A DNA stretch of 64,000 nucleotides from Faeciplasma sp964650705 (lineage in GTDB: Bacteria; Bacillota; Clostridia; Oscillospirales; Ruminococcaceae), in NCBI GenBank assembly GCA_964650705.1, contig CAZYUJ010000002.1, positions 124,001-188,000 of the forward strand, given 5' to 3'. The notes under the pieces are model-generated. The model had not been told where the DNA came from. It made no database searches and saw nothing but the letters and a program-made list of their open reading frames with translations. The position numbers and the translations under genes are program-made. Shown here one piece after another: positions 7,903 to 15,588 of the stretch; positions within the stretch are counted from its first letter, which is position 1; the number at the start of each line of letters is the position of its first letter.

Positions 7903-9180
7903 TTACTTGATTACAGCGTTGGACTTAACGATCTCGACTGCCTTGCTTACAGCAACGTCGTTCTTGAGGTCTTCGGCTCTGATATGCTGCTTAACGGTTT
8001 CAACGGGCATGTTGTACATTCCGCCGATAGTCTCGAATTCCTTCTCGATATCTTCGTCGGTAACTTCAACATTTTCAAGAGCTGCGATCTTTTCAAGAGC
8101 CAAGCGAAGCTTAACCTGCTTTTCAGCCTGTTCCTTATAGGTTTCCTTCAAGGAATCAATGCTCATGCCGGTAAACTGCATGTATGCTTCAAGAGTAAGG
8201 CCCTGAGACTGGAGTCTGTAAGAAAGGTCTTCGATCATTTCGTTGACCTTGTTATCATACATAGCTTCGGGAATCTCGCCTTCAACCTTTGCGATAACTG
8301 CATCCATGATAGCGCCTTCGACTTCGGAATCAGCCTTCTTTTCGGCATCTTCCTCGAGATGCTTTCTGATGTCAGCCTTGAATTCTTCAACGGTCTCAAA
8401 GTCAGAAGTATCCTTAACGAATTCATCGTCAAGCTCGGGAAGCTCTGTCTTCTTGATCTCGTGGAGCTTGATCTTGAATACTACGGGAGCACCTGCAAGC
8501 TCTGCAGCCTGATATTCTTCAGGGAAGGTTACGTTGATGTCAAATTCGTCACCGATGTTATGACCAACGACCTGATCCTCAAATCCGGGAATGAACTGAC
8601 CGCTGCCGAGAGTGAGGTTGAACTTTTCAGCCTTGCCGCCTTCAAAAGCAACGCCATCCTTGAAGCCTTCAAAGTCAATAACAACGTCATCGCCGTTTTC
8701 AGCAGCTCTGTCATCAACGTTGACGGTTCTTGCGTTTCTTTCAAGAACGTGACCGACTTCGTGCTCGATCATTTCTTCTGTAACAGCATTGACATTCTTT
8801 GTTACTTCTATACCCTTGTAGCCGTCAATATTTACTTCGGGCTTAGTTGTGCATACAATCTTGAACTTAACACCGTTTTCCTTCGAAACTTCTGTAAATT
8901 CAGCTTCGGGAGCACAAACCAAATCAAGTCCTGCTTCAATAACTGCTTCTGTAACAGCAACGGGATAGAGGTTGTTTACAGCATCTTCAAAGAAAATGCC
9001 CACTCCATACTTCCTTTCGATAACGCTTCTGGGAGCCTTGCCGGGACGGAAGCCTTCAACGTTGATAGAAGCCTTGTTCTTCAAATATACCTTCTGAATT
9101 TCAGCTTCAAACACTTCTGCGGAGATCTCAATCTCCAATTCGTATTTATTTGTTTCGATCTGATTCTTTGCTTTTAACAT
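7903..9180 (-). CDS. tig: Trigger factor
   Basis: Ribosome-associated chaperone and peptidyl-prolyl isomerase that meets nascent chains at the exit tunnel. The ribosome-docking signature GFRPGKAP is at residues 43-50. A central FKBP-type domain follows (about 150-245, around VDDRAAENGDDVVIDFEGF and GSGQFIPGFEDQVVG). The rest is the helical C-terminal cradle. I use the ATG at 9180, preceded by AGGAGGATC; the frame stays open 17 codons further up without a ribosome site. Length 425 is normal. First gene of tig-clpP-clpX. Confidence 0.97.
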   Translation of the reverse strand: MLKAKNQIETNKYELEIEISAEVFEAEIQKVYLKNKASINVEGFRPGKAPRSVIERKYGVGIFFEDAVNNLYPVAVTEAVIEAGLDLVCAPEAEFTEVSKENGVKFKIVCTTKPEVNIDGYKGIEVTKNVNAVTEEMIEHEVGHVLERNARTVNVDDRAAENGDDVVIDFEGFKDGVAFEGGKAEKFNLTLGSGQFIPGFEDQVVGHNIGDEFDINVTFPEEYQAAELAGAPVVFKIKLHEIKKTELPELDDEFVKDTSDFETVEEFKADIRKHLEEDAEKKADSEVEGAIMDAVIAKVEGEIPEAMYDNKVNEMIEDLSYRLQSQGLTLEAYMQFTGMSIDSLKETYKEQAEKQVKLRLALEKIAALENVEVTDEDIEKEFETIGGMYNMPVETVKQHIRAEDLKNDVAVSKAVEIVKSNAVIK

Positions 9181-9274
9181 AAAATTTGATCCTCCTGTTA
9201 TTTTACGCAACAAAAGTTGCTTTTCATACATTATAACATTATATCACACTGAAAAAAGATTTTCTATACTTAAT

Positions 9275-9985
9275 CTACAATTTGTTATTTTGCACAATTT
9301 GAGTAATATCAAGGGGCGAAAAATGTAAATAATCGCTTGAAATAAGTCTGAAATCAATCCCGTAGCATCTGCCGTTTATAGCATTTTTTGTGGCATAGCT
9401 ATGCAAATGACCATAAAAGACGTTTTTGATGCTATACTTTAGCAGCACATCCAAGATATCATAGTTTGTGTCGGATCCGTATACGGGCGGATAGTGCAGA
9501 AAGACTATGGGGCTAAGCCCTGCGTCGACCGCTGACTGAATCGATCTGTCGAGCCGCATAGCCTCACGGGCAATAACCTTTGCATCCGCAGGTTCGCTGC
9601 CGTCATTTATCCACCCTCTTGTGCCACATATCCCAATTGACTCATATTCATAATGATTATTATGGAGAACATTCAGTGTGCTAAATCCGTTTGCTTCAAA
9701 AAAATTATCAGCTTTTGCCTTTGTCGTCCACCAATAATCATGATTCCCCTTTGATATTATCTTCCTTCCCGGAAGATCATTTATAAACTTGAAATCCTCA
9801 TATGCTTCTTCTATGGACATCGCCCAAGTTATGTCACCGGGAATGACAACGGTATCACCGTCCTTAACATTTGAGATCCAATTATCACGCAAACGGTTAA
9901 CATAGTTATCCCATCCGCCGAAAATATCCATCGACTTATTGGTTGATAGTGAAAGATGAAGATCACCAATAACAAATAATGACAC
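9275..9985 (-). CDS. Calcineurin-like metallophosphoesterase
   Basis: All blocks of the two-metal phosphoesterase fold are present in order: GDLHLS (residues 7-12), GDITWA, KGNHDYWW, FLHYPP and YGHLHSYA. The 236-residue size fits the stand-alone predicted phosphohydrolases of Firmicutes, whose natural substrate is unsettled. It starts at GTG 9985, with AGGAGGTGACAGC giving ideal spacing. It stands alone between tig and a DUF1540 gene of opposite strand. Confidence 0.85.
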   Translation of the reverse strand: MSLFVIGDLHLSLSTNKSMDIFGGWDNYVNRLRDNWISNVKDGDTVVIPGDITWAMSIEEAYEDFKFINDLPGRKIISKGNHDYWWTTKAKADNFFEANGFSTLNVLHNNHYEYESIGICGTRGWINDGSEPADAKVIAREAMRLDRSIQSAVDAGLSPIVFLHYPPVYGSDTNYDILDVLLKYSIKNVFYGHLHSYATKNAINGRCYGIDFRLISSDYLHFSPLDITQIVQNNKL

Positions 9986-10080
9986 GCTGTCACCTCCTGA
10001 ATAAAAAACCTAATTGGGTAAATAATAGTTTTGCTTCGGCAAATCTGCTTAGGTAAAAACTTCGAAAGGAAAATTCGAAT

Positions 10081-10251
10081 ATGGAAAAAGATAAAGTAAT
10101 GGGCATCAAGTGCAACGTTTCAAGCTGTGTATACAACAGAGACAATGAGGACTGTGTTGCCGGCAAGATCGACGTTACAACCTGTGGCTGTTCCACACCC
10201 AACTGCTGTGCTCAGACAGAATGCAAGACTTTCAAACCCAGAGTATATTAA
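10081..10251 (+). CDS. DUF1540 cysteine-rich small protein
   Basis: A 56-residue protein with eight cysteines (11, 16, 25, 35, 37, 42, 43, 48) arranged as in DUF1540 proteins of Clostridia (CNVSSCVYN, CGCSTPNCC). It is probably a small metal-binding or disulfide-rich protein; the family has no established function. The ribosome site AAGGA (10066-10070) lies in the loop of a 6-bp hairpin whose two arms are both TTCGAA (10061-10066 and 10074-10079). This may limit translation. A strong terminator follows. Confidence 0.85.
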   Translation: MEKDKVMGIKCNVSSCVYNRDNEDCVAGKIDVTTCGCSTPNCCAQTECKTFKPRVY

Positions 10252-10265
10252 TTTCATACTCAAAG

Positions 10266-10297
10266 AGCGCTCCCTTGGCTGATGCTAAGGGAGTGCT
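10266..10297 (+). terminator. Terminator of DUF1540 gene
   Basis: 11-bp stem AGCGCTCCCTT / AAGGGAGTGCT with one wobble pair and a 10-nt loop, followed by TCTGTTTTACTTT on the plus strand. It also lies just after the convergent thrC stop. Confidence 0.75.
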
Positions 10298-10303
10298 TCT
10301 GTT

Positions 10304-11794
10304 TTACTTTATGTTCAACCGGCTGAAGATATAATTCTGCATATCTTCCTTTTCGATAGAGCCTTCGAATCTTACGGGCTTGCCATTCAAGCTCGCAAGA
10401 GAATTGGGAATGGGCATATTTGAGGCCGCATGCAATTCCTCTGTCAAACCGAATTCGTCAAGGCCGTCAGTATTTTTGTCCAAAGCCTCTAAAACAGATG
10501 CCGAGAATTTATAAGGGCTTGCAGTAGAAGCGATAACAGTCGGTGTCTTATCCCCTGTCTCTTCTACATACTTTTCATATACACTATAAGCAACAGCGGT
10601 GTGAGTATCTATCGTATAAGAATACTTGTCATATGCGGATCTGATGGTTTCAAGAGTTTCATCATCAGTGCAATATCCGGCATAGAATTCACTGTCGAGC
10701 TTCGCCTTAACGTCTGCATCTACCTCAAATCTTCCGCTTGAGGAAAGCTCGGAATAAAGCTTATTAACAGCCTCGTCGCTTCCGCTCATGTGATACATAA
10801 GTCTTTCGAGATTGGAAGAGATCAAGATATCCATCGAAGGTGAGATAGTTGTATAGAACTGACGGTTTCTGTCATATACGCCTGTCTTGATAAAGTCGGT
10901 CAACACATTATTTGAGTTTGACGCACAAATGAGCTTGCCTATCGGCACACCCATATTTTTTGCATAGTATGCTGCTAAAATGTTACCAAAGTTGCCTGTG
11001 GGAACAACAACGTTCATTCTGTCACCGAATGCGATCTCATCCTTGTCAATAAGATTCACATAAGAGTAAACGTAATAAACTATCTGTGGCAAAAGTCTTC
11101 CCCAGTTGATGGAGTTCGCACTTGAGAACATTAAACCGTTGTCAGACAAGGTCTTTGCAACGTCAGGATCTGTGAAAATCTTCTTAACCCCTGTCTGAGC
11201 GTCATCAAAATTGCCCTTGATAGCACAAACGGATACGTTTCCGCCTTCTTGTGTTACCATCTGAAGCTTTTGCATCGGGCTTACACCGTCATCGGGATAG
11301 AATACCATTATCTTTGTTCCGTCAACGTCCTTGAAGCCTTCAAGAGCAGCCTTTCCCGTATCTCCGGAAGTTGCGACCAAAATTACAACATTTTTGTCGA
11401 TGCCAAGCTTTTTGACAGAAGTTGTGAGCAAATAAGGAAGTATCTGTAATGCTACGTCTTTGAAGGCACAAGTAGGCCCGTGCCAAAGCTCCAAAATATA
11501 TCCCAATCCGTCAAGATTAGCGAGCGTGACCACATTATCGGTATCAAAAGTGCCGCTGTATGCACCGTTTACGCAGTAATTTATCTCTTCATCAGTAAAA
11601 TCAGTCAAATACTTCTTTATAACCGAAGCAGCAACATCCTTATAGCTTTTTCCGACATAGCCTCTGAGTTCATCTTCGGAAATAGATGGGATAGATTCCG
11701 GAATGAAAAGTCCGCCCTCTTCGGAGATGCCTTGAGCAATCGCCTTTGCGGATGTAACGCTTAGCTTCTCGTTTCTTGTACTTTTATAAAACAT
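10304..11794 (-). CDS. thrC: Threonine synthase
   Basis: PLP enzyme that converts O-phosphohomoserine to threonine. The N-terminal signature MFYKSTRNEKLSVTSAKAI and the PLP lysine Lys112 in HGPTCAFKDVALQ identify the long (class II, about 490-residue) form. The pyridine-ring and phosphate loops are seen in VATSGDTGKAALEG and VPTGNFGNILAAYYAK. Length 496 is complete. AAAGGAG lies before the ATG. It sits 20 bases downstream of yraN and may be read with yraN-rnhB-rbgA. No homoserine kinase or dehydrogenase is adjacent. Confidence 0.97.
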   Translation of the reverse strand: MFYKSTRNEKLSVTSAKAIAQGISEEGGLFIPESIPSISEDELRGYVGKSYKDVAASVIKKYLTDFTDEEINYCVNGAYSGTFDTDNVVTLANLDGLGYILELWHGPTCAFKDVALQILPYLLTTSVKKLGIDKNVVILVATSGDTGKAALEGFKDVDGTKIMVFYPDDGVSPMQKLQMVTQEGGNVSVCAIKGNFDDAQTGVKKIFTDPDVAKTLSDNGLMFSSANSINWGRLLPQIVYYVYSYVNLIDKDEIAFGDRMNVVVPTGNFGNILAAYYAKNMGVPIGKLICASNSNNVLTDFIKTGVYDRNRQFYTTISPSMDILISSNLERLMYHMSGSDEAVNKLYSELSSSGRFEVDADVKAKLDSEFYAGYCTDDETLETIRSAYDKYSYTIDTHTAVAYSVYEKYVEETGDKTPTVIASTASPYKFSASVLEALDKNTDGLDEFGLTEELHAASNMPIPNSLASLNGKPVRFEGSIEKEDMQNYIFSRLNIK

Positions 11795-11814
11795 TGTATT
11801 TGCTCCTTTCGCGC

Positions 11815-12180
11815 TCAGGACGATGCCGTAAACGCTCGTTGAATATATTTAAAATCGGTAACATCACCGTTATCGATCTCGACGAGAGCGACATCGAAAA
11901 TACAGTTACAATCGATCTCAAATTTGCTTATATAAGCATTTGCAGTCCGCACGATATGTGCGATCTTGGTTTTTGTGATGGCTTGATCTCCCGTCGCAAG
12001 AGGCGATCTTTTCCGTGACTTGACCTCAACGAAGTGGATCAAGTTGCCCTTTTTAGCGATAATATCTATCTCACCGCCGCGAATAGTGAAATTGCGCGCA
12101 AGTATCTCGCATCCCTTTGATATTAAAAACCGTGCAGTGAAATCCTCACCAATATATCCTATTTCTTTGTTCGTCATCAC
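11815..12180 (-). CDS. YraN/UPF0102 family nuclease-like protein
   Basis: The 121-residue protein has the PD-(D/E)XK-like core of this family: GYIGEDFTARFL, then RNFTIRGGEIDIIAKKG (Glu and Asp) and VEVKSR (Glu-x-Lys). The family is widespread, often beside rnhB, with suggested Holliday-junction or DNA-processing roles that remain poorly defined. Its ATG overlaps the rnhB stop by four bases, so translation is likely coupled. Confidence 0.9.
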   Translation of the reverse strand: MMTNKEIGYIGEDFTARFLISKGCEILARNFTIRGGEIDIIAKKGNLIHFVEVKSRKRSPLATGDQAITKTKIAHIVRTANAYISKFEIDCNCIFDVALVEIDNGDVTDFKYIQRAFTASS

Positions 12181-12776
12181 TTCTCACCGAGATTTTTCAA
12201 AAAGCTTGGTCTGTGAGCTTCGCTTATGCCGTGCTTCTTAAGCATTTCATAATGAAGCTTTGTGCCATATCCTTTGTGCTTCGAAAACTGATACTGAGGA
12301 TATTTCTCATCAAGCTCAAGCATATATCGGTCTCTTGCAACTTTTGCAAGAATCGAGGCGGCTGCAATGGACTGTGACATGGCATCTCCTTTGACAACAG
12401 CTTCCGATCTGCATGACAAGTCAGGGGTTCTGTTGCCGTCAATAAGTGCAAGATCAACATCAATTCCAAGGCCCTCATAAGCACGCTTCATCGCAAGCAT
12501 TGAAGCGTTCAGAATATTGATCTCTTCTATCTCCTCAACAGAGGCAGTTGCGATGCAATATGCCTTTGCCTTTGATATTATCTCATCAAAAAGCTTTTCA
12601 CGCTTCTTTTCCGTCAGCTTTTTTGAGTCGTTTATGCCTTCGATAACCGTGTCATCATCGAAGATTACTGCTGCAGCATAGACATCTCCTGCGAGAGGTC
12701 CTCTTCCGGCTTCGTCGATTCCGCAGATAACGCTGAACCGTGTTCTGATCTCTTCGTCAAACTCGTAAAGTGTCAT
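12177..12776 (-). CDS. rnhB: Ribonuclease HII
   Basis: Endonuclease that removes ribonucleotides and RNA primers from DNA duplexes. The catalytic start GIDEAGRGPLAGDVYAA carries Asp21 and Glu22; the third acidic residue lies in LIDGNRTPD and a further one in KVARDRYM. Length 199 is normal. Four-base overlaps with rbgA upstream and yraN downstream (ATGA) show a tightly coupled operon. Confidence 0.97.
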   Translation of the reverse strand: MTLYEFDEEIRTRFSVICGIDEAGRGPLAGDVYAAAVIFDDDTVIEGINDSKKLTEKKREKLFDEIISKAKAYCIATASVEEIEEINILNASMLAMKRAYEGLGIDVDLALIDGNRTPDLSCRSEAVVKGDAMSQSIAAASILAKVARDRYMLELDEKYPQYQFSKHKGYGTKLHYEMLKKHGISEAHRPSFLKNLGEK

Positions 12777-13654
12777 TGCTTTACACCATCCGGGATCTCT
12801 AGTGATATCCTTCCGAGCTTGCCGCTTCTGAATTCATCAATAAGAATTATTGCAGCACGCTCAGTATTTATCTCTCCACCCGAGATCAGGAATCCGCGGC
12901 GCTTGCCGATAGCTTCCAAAACCTCGTAATCAGTCAGTTCCTCGTTCACTTCAACGTTATATCGCTCTTTGAAGGAATCAACAGACACGGTTCTCAGCTT
13001 CTTGATAAAGAAACACGCAAGAGATTCCATATCCATGATATCGTCTTTAACTGCACCTGTGAAGGCAAGTGAAAGTCCAACATCCTGGTCTTCAAACTTA
13101 GGCCACAAAACGCCCGGCATATCCAAAAGCTCAACATCGTTTGCAAGAGTTACCCACTGCTTTCCGCGGGTAACACCGGGTCTATCCTCGACCTTAGCGC
13201 GCTTAGAACCCGCGAGGCGGTTAATCAGCGACGATTTGCCGACGTTTGGTATACCAACGATCATGATTCTGACAGGTCTGCCTATCATTCCTTTGGCGTT
13301 CCACTTTTCGATCTCGTCCTTAAGTACGTCTTTCACAAGAGGTATAACTCGGTTAATATTTTTGCCGCTTCTGCAGTCGGTTGCGATTGCGGGTATTCCG
13401 TGACGTTTATAGTGATCTATCCAGCGAGAGGTTACGGTCTCGTTTGCGGCATCACATTTATTTAGCAAAACGATCCTCGGCTTTTTGCCGACCAATCTAT
13501 CCATTTCCGGGTTGCGTGAGGAGTATGGAATACGCGCGTCCGTAACCTCGATAACTGCATCGACAAGACGCAAGCTTTCGGTCATCAAACGACGGGTCTT
13601 CGCCATATGCCCGGGAAACCATTGGATATTAATTTCGCGATCTATTTCAATCAA
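12773..13654 (-). CDS. rbgA: Ribosome biogenesis GTPase RbgA/YlqF
   Basis: Circularly permuted GTPase needed late in 50S assembly. The N-terminus has the signature IQWFPGHMAKTRR. G4 (LLNKCDAAN) comes before G1 (GIPNVGKSSLINRL) and G3 (DMPGVLWP), which is the permuted order. The C-terminal ANTAR-like helical region follows. The only frame-consistent start near the conserved IQWFPGH block is TTG at 13654 (AAAGGA too close, 2-3 bases) or an atypical codon just after, so the start is uncertain by a few residues. Length about 293. It precedes rnhB with a 4-base overlap, as in B. subtilis. Confidence 0.95.
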   Translation of the reverse strand: MIEIDREINIQWFPGHMAKTRRLMTESLRLVDAVIEVTDARIPYSSRNPEMDRLVGKKPRIVLLNKCDAANETVTSRWIDHYKRHGIPAIATDCRSGKNINRVIPLVKDVLKDEIEKWNAKGMIGRPVRIMIVGIPNVGKSSLINRLAGSKRAKVEDRPGVTRGKQWVTLANDVELLDMPGVLWPKFEDQDVGLSLAFTGAVKDDIMDMESLACFFIKKLRTVSVDSFKERYNVEVNEELTDYEVLEAIGKRRGFLISGGEINTERAAIILIDEFRSGKLGRISLEIPDGVKQ

Positions 13655-13673
13655 ATCCTTTCAAGCTAATGCT

Positions 13674-14243
13674 TTATTCTACTGTTCCGAAAGACTCAAA
13701 CGGGAACAGGCGCAAAACGACCTTTCCGAGAATATCTTCTCTATCAACAAATTTGACAGCAGGATCTCTCGAGTCACGAGAACCCTGACGGTTGTCACCC
13801 ATCACAAAATACTGTCCCTCGGGAACGACGATGGGATAATCAAATGCGCCCTCATCGTTGATCGTAAGGTTTCTTATATAGGGTTCGTTGAGTTCAACGC
13901 CGTCGACAAACACTTTACCTGTAGTAAAATCAATGTCAACAGTCTGACCCTCATGTGCAATGATACGCTTTACGATAACTTCATTCAAGCCTTCGCAGTT
14001 TGCTGAGACTATGTCTCCGTTCTCAGGTTCATAGAACAAGCTCCACAAAATCAAGAAATCATTGTGCTTTAATGTATTTGTCATTGAATCTCCGGAAACG
14101 ACCGCTGTTCTGCAAACAAATGTGAATATCAGAACCACGAATATAAAAGTTATTGCAAGAGATTTAAGCCAATCTAATATTTCATCCAAAAAGCTTGCCT
14201 TTTTAGCGGTTTCATTTTTGGCGGTATCTTTATTATTGACCAT
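13674..14243 (-). CDS. lepB: Type I signal peptidase (bacterial P-type)
   Basis: Membrane serine/lysine peptidase that releases secreted proteins. One N-terminal membrane helix lies at about residues 29-46. Catalytic Ser53 is in VSGDSMTNTL and the general base Lys92 in VIVKRIIAHEG. Box GDNRQGSRDSRDP follows. Lysine (rather than histidine) makes it P-type, not the SipW/ER type, so it is an unlikely processor of the SipW-class protein at 3.6-5.7 kb. The ATG at 14243 is used because TAGGAG lies 10 bases before it; an upstream ATG lacks a site. It is located between rplS and rbgA. Confidence 0.95.
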   Translation of the reverse strand: MVNNKDTAKNETAKKASFLDEILDWLKSLAITFIFVVLIFTFVCRTAVVSGDSMTNTLKHNDFLILWSLFYEPENGDIVSANCEGLNEVIVKRIIAHEGQTVDIDFTTGKVFVDGVELNEPYIRNLTINDEGAFDYPIVVPEGQYFVMGDNRQGSRDSRDPAVKFVDREDILGKVVLRLFPFESFGTVE

Positions 14244-14332
14244 AACAGCTAACGCTCCTATTACATAAATATTCATTTTATTGTAACAAATATCGCTTTA
14301 AATTGCAAGAGTAAAATGTCAAATATAAAGAA

Positions 14333-14363
14333 AAAGAAGAGTCAAACCTGTTGACTCTTCTTT
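14333..14363 (-). terminator. Terminator of rplS
   Basis: Perfect 13-bp stem AAAGAAGAGTCAA / TTGACTCTTCTTT with a 5-nt loop, followed on the minus strand by TTCTTTATATTT. It lies 10 bases after the rplS stop. Confidence 0.85.
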
Positions 14364-14373
14364 GCGAACAAAC

Positions 14374-14718
14374 TTATCTGATTGCGTCCTTGGTCTTAGC
14401 AGCCTTACCAACTCTGTCTCTGAGGTAATAGAGCTTAGCACGTCTTACCTTAGCGAGTCTTACAACTTCAACCTTTTCAACAACGGGAGAGTGAAGCGGG
14501 AATACTCTTTCAACGCCGCAGCCGTGAGCAACACGACGAACGGTGAAGGTTTCGCTTACACCACCGTGCTTCTTAGCAATTACTGTTCCTTCGAACACCT
14601 GAATTCTGGACTTGTCGCCTTCCTGAATTCTTACGGATACTCTTACAGTGTCACCAATGTTGAACTGAGGGATATCCTTCTTCAAACTTGAGTTTGCAAT
14701 AAGTTTTAAAGCGTCCAC
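14374..14718 (-). CDS. rplS: 50S ribosomal protein L19
   Basis: The 114-residue protein matches L19 end to end: PQFNIGDTVRVSVRIQEG, then RIQVFEGTVIAKKHGG, the FTVRR block, and a basic tail with VRRAKLYYLRDRVGKAAK. L19 sits at the 30S-50S interface. Translation starts at GTG 14718, 7 bases after AAGGAGG; the frame is open 13 codons further up but has no site. It is a single-gene transcript with its own promoter, leader and terminator. The usual rimM-trmD partners are absent here. Confidence 0.97.
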   Translation of the reverse strand: MDALKLIANSSLKKDIPQFNIGDTVRVSVRIQEGDKSRIQVFEGTVIAKKHGGVSETFTVRRVAHGCGVERVFPLHSPVVEKVEVVRLAKVRRAKLYYLRDRVGKAAKTKDAIR

Positions 14719-14856
14719 TTTAAAATTCCTCCTTAAAAATTTCAGACATTCATACACTTCTGTCGGCGCTTGACCGCTTACGAAGTCAGAGGACTATCCG
14801 CTTTAATGTTTCCATTAAACCCCATCACGCTCGGAGAACATGACGGACTCAAATGC
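14719..14856 (-). promoter_or_regulatory. Structured leader of rplS mRNA
   Basis: About 138 bases separate the predicted start site from the GTG. They contain a 7-bp hairpin TTTAATG / CATTAAA with a GAAA loop (14802-14819) and further short pairings near 14762-14800. Length and position suggest autoregulation by a ribosomal protein, as reported for an L19 leader in Bacillus, but I could not match this sequence to that motif. Confidence 0.35.
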
Positions 14857-14862
14857 CTTAAT

Positions 14863-14891
14863 ATTATATCACAAAGCAAATCGCATTGCAA
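14863..14891 (-). promoter_or_regulatory. rplS promoter
   Basis: Minus strand TTGCAA (14891-14886), 17-bp spacer, TATAAT (14868-14863). It lies just beyond the end of the DUF2344 gene, so rplS is not dependent on read-through. Confidence 0.65.
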
Positions 14892-14898
14892 TAGTTAT

Positions 14899-15588
14899 TT
14901 AGATAAAATCGTTACCGTTCTCATCGAGTATTTTTGTTCTGTTTGCACATATTTTATCAAATTCCTTGCCATAGAAGGACTCGAATGCGGCGGTTACAGC
15001 TACGATGTTAAGCGAGTTTTTGATGCCGGAAGGAAGCCTGAAATCGACCTCGAATACATTATCAACAATTCTCGTCTCAAGGACATTGATACCGGGCTTT
15101 ATATCCTTTGTAACGATAGTTTTTTTGCAGTTGACTTTTGCACGCTTTTCGATAAGAATGCTATCTTGAGACATAAATCTTTCGAATGCATATCTGACAT
15201 CCTTGGCAGGATCGGATGATACAAACTTGACGCTGTATTCGCTCGCACCGATCTTTGTGTGAGGCATATCAGGTGCGGAAACCGATACTATCTCTATTCC
15301 GTCAGGAAGAACCTCATTAAGACGTGTCTTTATCTGTTCATAGTCGGGTTCACCCGAAGACATATCAATACCGAAATCCATCATTTCGCAATCACTTGAA
15401 ACGCCCAATGACAGCGGCAACGGGAACATCAGATATATGTGGGGATTGTATCCCTTCGTGAACCATACGGGAAGCTTTGAACGCTTGAATGTGCGCTGCA
15501 TAACTCGCATCAGATCAAGATGGGATATGTATATGGCTCTGTCCTTTTTCTTGAATACGGCTCTGATATCGTAATAATCCTTAACCAC
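14899..15588 (-). CDS. DUF2344 protein, partner of TIGR03960 radical SAM protein
   Basis: The 229-residue protein starts DYYDIRAVFKKKDRAIYISH and contains the conserved SHLDLMRVMQR and TKGYNPHIYLMFPLPLSLG blocks of the TIGR03936/DUF2344 family. Its start overlaps the radical SAM gene by 8 bases. The pair is conserved in Clostridia, usually near an M50 protease and ribosomal or RNase E/G genes, and a role in RNA modification or ribosome-linked chemistry has been suggested but is not established. Here the neighbours are spoIVFB on one side and rplS on the other. Confidence 0.88.
   Translation of the reverse strand: MVKDYYDIRAVFKKKDRAIYISHLDLMRVMQRTFKRSKLPVWFTKGYNPHIYLMFPLPLSLGVSSDCEMMDFGIDMSSGEPDYEQIKTRLNEVLPDGIEIVSVSAPDMPHTKIGASEYSVKFVSSDPAKDVRYAFERFMSQDSILIEKRAKVNCKKTIVTKDIKPGINVLETRIVDNVFEVDFRLPSGIKNSLNIVAVTAAFESFYGKEFDKICANRTKILDENGNDFI

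Noticed and set aside
7984..9177. 397-codon open frame on the plus strand opposite tig
   Set aside because: It mirrors the codons of trigger factor, is rich in Cys/Phe/Leu runs, and has no ribosome site or family match.
13674..14243. SipW-type signal peptidase for the TasA-like protein
   Set aside because: The peptidase has the Lys general base and the GDNR..S.DSR box of ordinary bacterial LepB.
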